Positions 1 through 6,110 of a DNA stretch of 7,468 nucleotides are shown here, piece after piece (the stretch's first letter is position 1; each line of letters opens with the position of its first letter). Origin of the DNA: Candidatus Rifleibacteriota bacterium. Lineage in GTDB: Bacteria; Riflebacteria; Ozemobacteria; Ozemobacterales; Ozemobacteraceae. The stretch is from contig JAKQOH010000105.1 in assembly GCA_029565415.1 (NCBI GenBank), positions 1 to 7,468 on the forward strand, written 5' to 3'. The position numbers and the translations under genes are program-made. The notes under the pieces are model-generated. The model had not been told where the DNA came from. It made no database searches and saw nothing but the letters and a program-made list of their open reading frames with translations.

Positions 1-2102
1 TGTTTCGACAGCTCGGCCATCTGCTGGAGGCAGCCCCGGTAATGGAGATACTCGGCTGCCGGCGCATAGGTTTTCCGGAACACGCGGAACCGGTCGGTGA
101 ACAGCAGCGTCTGCCGCTGCTGCTCGAGGGTGGACTCGTAGACCAGGCAGCCGCAGTTCCAGTGATAATCCCGGTTCCACGGAACCCAGCGGAACCCGTC
201 GGGCAGCTCGAAGACGACCGAGTTCACCGACTCCTCGGTCGCGTAGTAGTCGAGGGGATACGTGCGCGTCGCCAGGCCGGCCGACCGCGAATTATACGTA
301 ATCCAATGGTTCCGGAACGCCATCAACTCGTCCGAGGCCCGCACCACCCCGTCGGTGATGCGATACTGCAGCGTCAGCGTCACGGGTGCGTTCAGATCGT
401 CGAGGCGGGACAGGGCATATCCGGTCATCCGGGCTTTGGGGTGAACCCGCTTCACGAGCTGCTCGGCAAAGTTCTGCCGCTCACGATCCTTGGCCGCTTT
501 GAGGCCCCGCAGCGATGCCTGACTGGGGCCGTGCATCCGCCGCACTTCCCGAACATCCATGGAACCGTCGTCCGTGATCTTGACGAACACGTCGCGTTCG
601 CTGCGGTTTCCTGCGCCGCCTTCCGGAATCGTTTCGAACTCGAACGCGGTTCCCGATGCGTTCAGGAAACAGGCGGGCGTTCCCTGTGCGTCCACATCGA
701 GCAGTCCGAACGGAAGATAATCGTTGTCGCAGGCGGTGTATAAGGTGCGCCCGTCGACCTCGACCTTCAGAATCGCCGAGACGGCCTGGCCGGCATTGGG
801 GACGTCCTCCCGGATGCCGCCCCCATTCCAGGCCTGCATGAATCCGATCCGGCTTGAAATGCCGATTTGGCCGAGGGCCGCGTGGAGCAGCGCGACGCGG
901 GCGAGCGAGTTTCCATACCGCTTCGTGAGGGCCACGTCGAGCGGCACCGGCTCGATGCCTCCGACGGCCGGACAACCGATCGCGAGGAATCGCACACGTC
1001 GCAGCAGCCGGTCATACACGAGGCCGGCGCGGGCGAGACCCGACCCGTACGAGGCGGGAAGTGGGCCGGAGGCGACACCGGACTCGGCGATGAACGTGTC
1101 GAGCAGGGCGGGTGACGGGGCTGCCTTTTTCAGCGCAGCCGCGAATTCGGTTGCCAGGTCGCCCCATCGCGCATCGCGCCACACCATGACCCGGGGGAAC
1201 AGGCGGGAGGCCGGCGGCATGTCGGACTCGGGAATATAGCCTTTGGTATTCCTGTAGGTCCAGCTCCAGGTGCGGGTCCGGGCGGCGGGGTCCGCCGACT
1301 CGGCGAAGCGGGGAAGGGGGGCGCCCGTCCAGTTCAGCTCGGTCTTCTTCAGCGGGTAGTCTTCGGGGAACTCGATCGTCAGCTCATCATGCAGGGTCGG
1401 TTCCCGCTCGCCGTACAGGTCGTCGATCAGCATCGGCCGCAACGGGGTCGGCGCCGAGGCGGTGAGCGACCAGGCGATGTCGATCACGCCTCCAAGATCC
1501 ACGTTCTTCAGACCGAACTTCAGCTTGCGGAGCCGGTCATACTCGGGGGTGGCCGAGAAGATCCCCTCGTCCGAGACGGTGTCGTCGGTGAGATGGTGTA
1601 CCCGCCCGTCGGGCGCGTAGGTGTGGCCCCACAACAGCTTCACCGCCTCGCGATCGGCCATGTAGAAGGCGGCCTGGTCGGCTTTCCCCAGCCCCGGCTC
1701 TTTCAGAATCTGCACGATCTCGCGGCGGACCAGCTCGTAGGAGCCGTCGGGGTTGATCCGGAACCGGCGCTGCCGGTACAGCGTGAGGAAATCCGCGTCG
1801 GGATACGATGCCGGCGCCGGAAGTGCCGCGAGGATGCCCGCGGCGATCGGCTCTGTAATGCTTGCTATAGATTGAACCTCGTCCCCCTGGCGGAGGGTCG
1901 TCAGGAGAATGTTGGTGACGCTCGCCGTGGGGAGGATCACCTGGCCGCTGCCGATCTCGTCGAACACGACCGTGTCCTGGCGGATTCCGAGCAGCTTTCC
2001 CGTATGCTCTTCTCCCTCGTTGAGATACACGACATCGGCCGCCAGCGGAGAAACGGCCGCCAGTACGGCGGCCAGGAGGATGGTCAGGGTGCGTGCGTTC
2101 AT
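1..2102 (-). CDS. Exported DUF3857/transglutaminase-fold protein with degenerate catalytic triad (pseudoenzyme), 3' end outside window
   Basis: Reading leftward from an ATG at 2102, the frame stays open to the left edge (700 codons seen, stop not reached). Residues 1-22 form a signal peptide (short basic start, then a Leu/Ala/Val-rich core), so the protein is probably periplasmic or outer-envelope. Residues 23-66 are a small beta-rich module. About 105-310 resemble the DUF3857 region. About 330-460 align with the transglutaminase core of the upstream paralogue, and the rest is beta-rich. The active-site signature GDC reads GNS here (Asn398, Ser399). The positions of the catalytic His and Asp align with Ser442 and Ala457. 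The surrounding framework is kept (KRYGN, LARVALLHAALGQIGI, VEVDGR), so the fold is probably intact while cysteine chemistry is not expected. By comparison with the paralogue only a few tens of residues are missing at the C-terminus. The uninterrupted frame argues against a decaying pseudogene. Role inferred: partner, scaffold or binding subunit of the upstream enzyme. Family assignment is by motif recognition only. Confidence 0.85.
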   Translation of the reverse strand, partial: MNARTLTILLAAVLAAVSPLAADVVYLNEGEEHTGKLLGIRQDTVVFDEIGSGQVILPTASVTNILLTTLRQGDEVQSIASITEPIAAGILAALPAPASYPDADFLTLYRQRRFRINPDGSYELVRREIVQILKEPGLGKADQAAFYMADREAVKLLWGHTYAPDGRVHHLTDDTVSDEGIFSATPEYDRLRKLKFGLKNVDLGGVIDIAWSLTASAPTPLRPMLIDDLYGEREPTLHDELTIEFPEDYPLKKTELNWTGAPLPRFAESADPAARTRTWSWTYRNTKGYIPESDMPPASRLFPRVMVWRDARWGDLATEFAAALKKAAPSPALLDTFIAESGVASGPLPASYGSGLARAGLVYDRLLRRVRFLAIGCPAVGGIEPVPLDVALTKRYGNSLARVALLHAALGQIGISSRIGFMQAWNGGGIREDVPNAGQAVSAILKVEVDGRTLYTACDNDYLPFGLLDVDAQGTPACFLNASGTAFEFETIPEGGAGNRSERDVFVKITDDGSMDVREVRRMHGPSQASLRGLKAAKDRERQNFAEQLVKRVHPKARMTGYALSRLDDLNAPVTLTLQYRITDGVVRASDELMAFRNHWITYNSRSAGLATRTYPLDYYATEESVNSVVFELPDGFRWVPWNRDYHWNCGCLVYESTLEQQRQTLLFTDRFRVFRKTYAPAAEYLHYRGCLQQMAELSK

Positions 2103-2114
2103 CGTCCGGCCTCC
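2099..2114 (-). promoter_or_regulatory. ATGA stop/start overlap with GGAGG ribosome binding site
   Basis: On the minus strand the stop TGA of the upstream gene (2101-2099) overlaps the ATG of the downstream gene (2102-2100). A perfect GGAGG lies at 2114-2110, seven bases before that ATG and inside the end of the upstream gene. This fixes the downstream start and indicates translational coupling, so the two paralogues are likely produced in related amounts. Confidence 0.88.
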
Positions 2115-4210
2115 TGCGATGCGGTTTCCTCGAGGAAGATGCGCTCTTCCGTCGATTGGGAGATTTTTTCGAGGGCAGTCTTCAACCTGTCATACTCCGC
2201 CACCGGAACGCGGCGGGCCGTGACGGCGAGCGACCGGTCCAGCCGGATCGTGTCGCCGGATTGTGTATATGTGGCATTATATTTTATCCAGGGGGTTTCG
2301 ACCGCGACGGGTTTCGGCAGAAACTTGACGCGGAACCCCTCCGGCAGCCGCACGTCGATCGCATCGGTGCGCAGCGAGGTCGTTCCGTAGGAAATGTCGT
2401 AGGTGCGCGACGCGAGGCCCACCTCGGGGAACCGCAGCCGCAGCGCCGGGATCTCGAAGATCATGTACCGGCCCGACCGCGGGGCATACCGGTGCAACGC
2501 GTAGACCGAGCCCATCCGGAACGGCCGGGAGAAATCGAGCGGATCGGCATGCGTCGCCGTGGCGAGCGTGTAGTTGGGGCTGAGCGCCCCGATGCTGCTG
2601 CGGACCGACTGTTCGAACTCCTCGGGTTTGAGACCCCGGGTCCAGCCGCGCAGCGAGGCCTCGAACGAGCCGGTTGCGATGGTCTCCGTCACGATCTGCA
2701 GGGTGCCGTCGGGCGAAAGGACCAGGGTGCGGCTGGCCAGGGTTGCGTTGTCCTCGGGCGGGGGCAGGGGAACGTGATTGATCCGCCGCAACTGCGCGTT
2801 GTCGACCGAAACGTCGTGGTCGTCGCTGCGCAGCGCCGGATACCGGTAGTCCGAGGCGGTCGAGTCGAGGTAGAACACCCGGCCGTCCATGTGCACCTCG
2901 GTGATGCAGTGATTGTCGTCGAAGACGCCGATCTCCCGGATTGCCCTGCCCGCATCGTTCGTGCGCACGCCGACCGGGTAGGCCTCGATGCCCAGGCATC
3001 GGAGCATGGTTGCGAGCAGCATCCCCTTGTCGGTGCAGTCTCCGAACCGGTTCTTGAGGGTTTCTTCGGCGGCCCGGCCGACCTGGTTCGCCGCTAGGCT
3101 GCCCTTGACCGAGATATACCGGATGTCCTGCTGGCAGAACCGGTACAGGCGCGCGATCTTCTCGTGAACGTCCCGTGCACCTTCCGTCAGTTTCTCCACC
3201 TGGCGCTTCACCGCGTCGGTGACGACGAACCGCTTCTCGAACATCGGGGTGAGCTTGTTCCAGAGATAGGTGCGGTCTTTCTGAAGGCTGAACGCCACAT
3301 TCGGCACGATCTCGCGCCAGGGGGGCATCATCGGCTCGGGAACCACGGGCGGCATCTGCGTGAAATGCCACCGGTAGACCGTCTCTTCCCCCTCGTCGCG
3401 CACGGCCGGCTGGGCCTTTTCCGGGGAACAGCGGAACGCGGCGTGGTGGAGGGGCGTTCCCTTCGGAACCCGCACCGTGAGCAGCGACTCGACGACCGGG
3501 TTGGTATCCTGGAAGAACGAGCGGCCCTCGAAGAGCTTCGGATCGAACGGGTTGAACTCCTCGGTTTCGTAGGCATAGTCGATCAAACTGCCCACTTCGG
3601 CGCCGGGGATGGTGAACGATATCGTCTGATATGGATTGTAATACTCGCCGCCCGAACTTGCCTTGGTGATCTTGATCTGGTCGGGGGTGATGGAGTGTAC
3701 CGCCCCGTCCGGCGTCAGGCAGCGGGCATGCAGCAGCCGCACGCGTTCCCGGTTCGGGTCGAACCCGATGCCGGCCTCGGCGGCGCCGAGGGCTTCCTCC
3801 TTGGCCAGCAGCAGGGTCTGGCGGACCCGGGTGCGGTTCGTGCCGTCCGGCAGCAGGCGATACTCGAGCTCGTCGAGCACCGTCACCGAGGGGGCGTCTG
3901 GATGCCTCTCGAGCATCTCGCGACCGCGGCCCAGGAGCGGCAGCAGATCGGCCGCCTCGGTCGCGAGGACGGCATTCTCGCCGCCGCGCGCCGTGAAACT
4001 CACCTCGCGCACGGCGGTGCGGGGCAGCGACAACGTCTGGCTGCCGGTGCGCAGTTCGAAGACCGTGCCGTCGAACCGGACCTCGTCGGCTTCGGCGACG
4101 TTTCCGTCGGCGAGGGAGAGGCGGGCCGCCGAAAGCCGCGGGGATGCGGCCGGCAGGGTGAGCGCGGCCAGGGCGAGCCCGAAAACCATCACGCGTGATC
4201 GAGTGTTCAT
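2099..4210 (-). CDS. Exported DUF3857 and transglutaminase-like domain protein with intact triad
   Basis: A 703-residue protein. An N-terminal signal peptide (about residues 1-28, hydrophobic core FGLALAALTL) sends it across the inner membrane. Residues 29-75 form a small beta-rich module. About 108-305 match the DUF3857 type of region (for example FTIPGAEVGSLIDYAYE). About 330-465 are the transglutaminase-like core. The triad is complete: Cys392 in RFGDCTDKGMLLATMLRCLG, His434 in DDNHCITEV, Asp449 in FYLDSTASDY. A beta-rich C-terminal region follows, then a Glu-rich tail. Bacterial members of this architecture are mostly uncharacterised; the fold supports cysteine-protease, transamidase or peptide-hydrolysis chemistry, and the substrate is unknown. 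An earlier in-frame ATG at 4255 would add 15 residues. I reject it because it lies inside the best -10 element, whereas the ATG at 4210 has GGAG six bases upstream and is followed directly by the signal peptide. It is the first gene of a two-gene operon with its own catalytically degenerate paralogue. Confidence 0.9.
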   Translation of the reverse strand: MNTRSRVMVFGLALAALTLPAASPRLSAARLSLADGNVAEADEVRFDGTVFELRTGSQTLSLPRTAVREVSFTARGGENAVLATEAADLLPLLGRGREMLERHPDAPSVTVLDELEYRLLPDGTNRTRVRQTLLLAKEEALGAAEAGIGFDPNRERVRLLHARCLTPDGAVHSITPDQIKITKASSGGEYYNPYQTISFTIPGAEVGSLIDYAYETEEFNPFDPKLFEGRSFFQDTNPVVESLLTVRVPKGTPLHHAAFRCSPEKAQPAVRDEGEETVYRWHFTQMPPVVPEPMMPPWREIVPNVAFSLQKDRTYLWNKLTPMFEKRFVVTDAVKRQVEKLTEGARDVHEKIARLYRFCQQDIRYISVKGSLAANQVGRAAEETLKNRFGDCTDKGMLLATMLRCLGIEAYPVGVRTNDAGRAIREIGVFDDNHCITEVHMDGRVFYLDSTASDYRYPALRSDDHDVSVDNAQLRRINHVPLPPPEDNATLASRTLVLSPDGTLQIVTETIATGSFEASLRGWTRGLKPEEFEQSVRSSIGALSPNYTLATATHADPLDFSRPFRMGSVYALHRYAPRSGRYMIFEIPALRLRFPEVGLASRTYDISYGTTSLRTDAIDVRLPEGFRVKFLPKPVAVETPWIKYNATYTQSGDTIRLDRSLAVTARRVPVAEYDRLKTALEKISQSTEERIFLEETASQEAGR

Positions 4211-4233
4211 GAGACGCTCCAACGGAGAGGCTG

Positions 4234-4247
4234 GCCGGTTCCCCGGC
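4234..4247 (-). other. 5' leader hairpin with GGAA tetraloop
   Basis: On the minus strand GCCGG and CCGGC form a perfect 5-bp stem closed by GGAA, a GNRA-class tetraloop. The hairpin starts at the position predicted for the first transcribed base (about 4247) from the -10 at 4259-4254. It lies 23 bases before the start codon and well before the ribosome binding site. A 5'-terminal stem-loop could stabilise the mRNA against 5'-end-dependent decay; that role is inferred. Confidence 0.5.
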
Positions 4248-4253
4248 TGATGC

Positions 4254-4282
4254 ATTCTACGCCAATTCCCCCCACATTTCGA
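4254..4282 (-). promoter_or_regulatory. Candidate sigma70-type promoter for the transglutaminase-like operon
   Basis: Minus strand: -35 TCGAAA (4282-4277, four of six matches to TTGACA), 17-base spacer, -10 TAGAAT (4259-4254, five of six matches to TATAAT). Predicted start is near 4247, giving a leader of about 37 bases before the ATG at 4210. The strong -10 in a GC-rich region and the exact spacer support it; no experimental evidence is available here. Confidence 0.5.
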
Positions 4283-4342
4283 CCCTCATCCGCACCCCCA
4301 CTGGGGACACGGAACATGATTCACCATGAGGAGACCGTTTTT

Positions 4343-4415
4343 ACCACAGAGGGACAGAGAAACGGAGGCTGGATAAATCCTCTCCTCTACCTCTGTGTCT
4401 CCGTGGCTCTGTGGT
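4343..4415. repeat. Imperfect inverted repeat built from 8-base ACAGAG/CTCTGTG units
   Basis: The left arm (4343-4368) begins ACCACAGAGGGACAGAG. The right arm (4390-4415) ends GTGGCTCTGTGGT. The reverse complement of one matches the other at 21 of 26 positions. The arms flank a 21-base spacer (4369-4389). Within each arm a degenerate 8-base unit recurs three times (ACAGAG, ACAGAG, ACGGAG on the left; CTCTGTG, CTCCGTG, CTCTGTG on the right). No U-run follows on either strand, so it is not a normal terminator. It resembles dispersed intergenic palindromes that I recall from many environmental genomes, whose translations give common spurious small ORFs. Whether it is mobile, a protein-binding site or an RNA element is unknown. 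Confidence 0.8.
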
Positions 4416-4465
4416 GTGTTGCTTTCGATGAAACCAGCCCCCACGGGAGGGCGGGAAAACCGATC

Positions 4466-4487
4466 CGCAGATGTCGCAGATGACGCA
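4466..4487. repeat. Short tandem repeat of a CGCAGATGN 9-mer (about 2.4 copies)
   Basis: CGCAGATGT (4466-4474) is followed directly by CGCAGATGA (4475-4483) and a partial copy CGCA (4484-4487). Similar CGCAGAT tandem runs occur as dispersed intergenic repeats in various bacterial genomes, from memory. It lies 50 bases from the larger inverted repeat. Function unknown. Confidence 0.6.
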
Positions 4488-4508
4488 TACCCTTCGATGA
4501 GCTGAAAT

Positions 4509-4526
4509 CCCCTGCCGGCTCAGGGG
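4509..4526 (-). terminator. Weak terminator-like hairpin at the end of the amidohydrolase gene
   Basis: On the minus strand CCCCTG and CAGGGG form a 6-bp stem with a 6-base loop. It includes the TGA stop codon (4522-4520). Only a short ATTTC follows, so there is no convincing U-tract. It may be a weak intrinsic terminator or a 3'-end stabilising hairpin. Confidence 0.35.
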
Positions 4527-5308
4527 CGGAGGCCGCCGTCGAGGCGGGGCAGGGCGTGCAGCCAGCGTTTCAGGCGGGTCTCGAGGTCTACGAGGGTTTC
4601 GTCGAAAAACGCCCGGGCACGTTCGGGCGAGAAATCCGGCCGGCCCTTCGGATCGCCGCCATACAACAGCACCTCGCCGGGCGGCGGGAAGCACCAGAAC
4701 CCCTCGTCGGGCTGGTAATCGTCGTTTTCGGGGGCATACTGCGCCGGAACGACGGTTTCGGGATGCAGCGCGACCATGGCCGCCGTTTCCTCGACGGCCG
4801 CGTGGCCGCCCAGTCCTCCATAGATCCGCTGCGCAACGGGCTCGGCAAGCTTCCACCAGTGGATGACGCACAAGGCCGTCTCGCGTTCGCGCACCAGGCG
4901 ACGGACGACTCCCTGAAGCGGCGGCCGGTTCCCGCCGTGGCCGTTCACCACGACGATCGTGCGGAACCCGTGCCTGCGGAAGCCGCGCAGCGTCGTTTCG
5001 ATGAACTCCCCCCACATCTCCTCGGGATAAAAGCTCCCCGGGGCCGTCTGGGCAAGCAGGTTCGTCAAGCCATACGAGAATGGCGGCGCACACAAGCCGC
5101 CGAGGCGGCGTGCGAGCTCGATCGCGACGCCTTCGGCGCACAGCGTGTCGGTGCCGACCGGCAGATGCCGACCGTGGGCCTCGAGGGTGCCGACGGGAAA
5201 AAACAGCGGGCTGCCGGCAGCTATACATTGAGAGATATATGGCGTGGTGAGGCGGTCGAGACGGACCTCGGGGACGGTGGCGGAATGCGTGCGGGATGGC
5301 ATGGACAT
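4520..5308 (-). CDS. Creatininase-superfamily metal-dependent amidohydrolase
   Basis: A 262-residue protein, about the usual length for the creatininase family. Family signatures appear in order: FPVGTLEAHGRHLPVGTDT (about residues 37-55, with likely metal ligands Glu43, His45 and Asp54), VVVNGHGGN (119-127, His124), and GGHAAVEET (167-175, His169 and Glu173/Glu174). Family members hydrolyse cyclic or linear amide bonds with two metal ions; they include creatininase, the formamide hydrolase ArfB and the mycofactocin peptidase MftE. True creatininases, from memory, have NGHYEN where this protein has NGHGGN, so creatinine is probably not the substrate. No signal peptide is seen, so it is cytosolic. 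Start: AGGGAG at 5323-5318 is nine bases before the ATG at 5308; a second ATG at 5302 is possible but worse spaced. It follows the membrane-protein gene by 22 bases and is probably co-transcribed with it. No mycofactocin or riboflavin/F420 genes are in view, so the substrate stays open. Confidence 0.9.
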   Translation of the reverse strand: MSMPSRTHSATVPEVRLDRLTTPYISQCIAAGSPLFFPVGTLEAHGRHLPVGTDTLCAEGVAIELARRLGGLCAPPFSYGLTNLLAQTAPGSFYPEEMWGEFIETTLRGFRRHGFRTIVVVNGHGGNRPPLQGVVRRLVRERETALCVIHWWKLAEPVAQRIYGGLGGHAAVEETAAMVALHPETVVPAQYAPENDDYQPDEGFWCFPPPGEVLLYGGDPKGRPDFSPERARAFFDETLVDLETRLKRWLHALPRLDGGLRP

Positions 5309-5330
5309 GGCAAGGAGCTCCCTGATGCGG

Positions 5331-5933
5331 CTAGAGGATCAACCAGAAGGTGAAGATTCCGGCCAGAAGGGCGAGACGGAACGCGAGATTGAGCGGATCG
5401 GTCGGATCGACGCCGATCAGCCATTCGACCGTTTCACGCACGGCGTCCACTTCGAGCCAGAAGCAGAAGACGACGATGGCCGAGATGACAAGGCCGCCGA
5501 GCAGGAACGGATGATACAGCAGGTAGGTGCTGCCTCCGATGCCGAGAAAGGGGCTTCCCTGGGCGTGGAACAGCCGCTGGCCGATCCGCACCCGAGAGGC
5601 GAGGCCGGGGCGCAGCCGCAGCACGATGCCGTCCATGGTCTCGATCCGGCCGATCTGGGAGCGGTTCCAGGTGCCGCTCCAGAGGGGCGGCGGCACCGAC
5701 GTCACCGAGGTGTCGAAGGCCGGCATCGATCGGATCGTCATCGTGTCCGTGGCCAGCATCGCGAAAATGATGCCGAAGACGATGATCGAGATGAGCTGGG
5801 ATACGGCAAAAGCGGCGCCGGCCGGCGTCGGAGGCGGCTCGTCCTCGGGCAGGTTGAACTGCTTCGGCGGGGCCTCGGGTTCGCGCCGCGGCGGGTTGTC
5901 CCAGTTCATCGGGTCATACTGCTGTTTGCTCAT
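5331..5933 (-). CDS. Small membrane protein with three predicted helices, function unknown
   Basis: A 200-residue protein that I do not recognise. Residues 1-40 are polar and proline-rich (for example DEPPPTP). Hydrophobic segments lie at about 42-62 (SQLISIIVFGIIFAML), 142-162 (FLLGGLVISAIVVFCFWL) and 183-200 (LAFRLALLAGIFTFWLIL); the last ends exactly at the C-terminus. A hydrophilic loop of about 80 residues between the first two contains a probable small beta-rich segment (RIETMDGIVLRLRPG). An upstream in-frame ATG at 5966 would add 11 residues; I prefer 5933 because GAGAG lies seven bases before it and the stretch after it looks like a natural N-terminus. The gene is followed 22 bases later by the amidohydrolase, suggesting one operon, and is divergent from the P-type ATPase gene. 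The coding character (frame length, GC-ending codons, hydrophobic pattern) is clear. Confidence 0.75.
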   Translation of the reverse strand: MSKQQYDPMNWDNPPRREPEAPPKQFNLPEDEPPPTPAGAAFAVSQLISIIVFGIIFAMLATDTMTIRSMPAFDTSVTSVPPPLWSGTWNRSQIGRIETMDGIVLRLRPGLASRVRIGQRLFHAQGSPFLGIGGSTYLLYHPFLLGGLVISAIVVFCFWLEVDAVRETVEWLIGVDPTDPLNLAFRLALLAGIFTFWLIL

Positions 5934-5938
5934 GTAAT

Positions 5939-5958
5939 CACTCTCGCCCCTCAGAGTG
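5939..5958 (-). other. Inverted repeat in the leader of the membrane-protein gene
   Basis: CACTCT and AGAGTG (perfect 6-bp arms, 8-base loop) sit five bases before the ATG at 5933. On the minus strand the loop contains GAGGGG and the 3' arm contains the GAGAG that could serve as ribosome binding site. Folding could hide or reposition the site, or the palindrome could be a repressor operator. Both roles are speculative. Confidence 0.35.
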
Positions 5959-6004
5959 TAACGCATCCGCCCGTCTGTCTGCCACCCATCCGCCTGATCC
6001 TCTC

Positions 6005-6033
6005 TTGATTCCGGTCCGGGCGCGGGATATACT
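6005..6033 (+). promoter_or_regulatory. Strong candidate sigma70-type promoter for the P-type ATPase
   Basis: -35 TTGATT (6005-6010; four of six matches), 17-base GC-rich spacer, -10 TATACT (6028-6033; five of six matches). The predicted transcription start is near 6040, giving a leader of about 80 bases. AT-rich hexamers at ideal spacing in otherwise GC-rich DNA make this the clearest promoter in the window. Confidence 0.7.
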
Positions 6034-6038
6034 CTCCC

Positions 6039-6070
6039 CGGCCCGGATGTATTGCCCGGGCCGTTTTTTT
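6039..6070 (+). terminator. Terminator-like hairpin at the 5' end of the ATPase leader
   Basis: CGGCCCGG (6039-6046) and CCGGGCCG (6056-6063) form a perfect 8-bp GC stem with a 9-base loop (ATGTATTGC), followed at once by seven Ts (6064-6070). This is a textbook intrinsic terminator for the plus strand. No plus-strand gene lies to its left, and the predicted start of the ATPase transcript falls at the first bases of the stem. It therefore looks like a promoter-proximal attenuator, or the end of a tiny RNA of about 30 bases, or a stabilising 5' hairpin. The structure is certain from sequence; its role is inferred. Confidence 0.7.
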
Positions 6071-6110
6071 GAATCCCAGGCTCCCGTGCGTCGGAGCCGC
6101 TCGTTCCAGC

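Larger units (their letters stand above)
4211..4519. other. 309-base intergenic spacer
   Basis: This gap between the amidohydrolase gene and the transglutaminase-like operon has no credible coding sequence. From right to left it holds the amidohydrolase stop-proximal hairpin, a CGCAGATG-type tandem repeat, a large imperfect inverted repeat, and the promoter and leader of the leftward operon. The stretch from about 4283 to 4337, and the bases between the two repeats, show nothing I recognise. The region is less GC-rich than the neighbouring genes. Confidence 0.75.

Noticed and set aside
42..743. Long plus-strand open frames over 1-4250 (including those at 42-743, 1389-2390, 2093-3097 and 3164-4198)
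   Set aside because: They lie antisense to the two transglutaminase-like genes, which have signal peptides, ribosome sites and family motifs. The plus-strand products are Arg/Gly/Pro-rich and without recognisable motifs, as expected of shadow frames in GC-rich DNA.
4343..4415. CRISPR array or rho-independent terminator at the palindrome
   Set aside because: There are only two arms in inverted order with no regular unique spacers, and no U-run follows the stem on either strand.
4250..4483. Plus-strand 77-codon open frame across the intergenic repeats
   Set aside because: It is a translation of the palindromic repeat (the LYLCVSVALW-type product is a familiar artefact of such repeats). It also starts inside the candidate promoter on the other strand.
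4341..5228. Minus-strand 295-codon open frame overlapping the amidohydrolase
   Set aside because: It is an out-of-frame shadow of the amidohydrolase gene that continues into the repeats. Its product is Arg/Pro-rich and lacks motifs.
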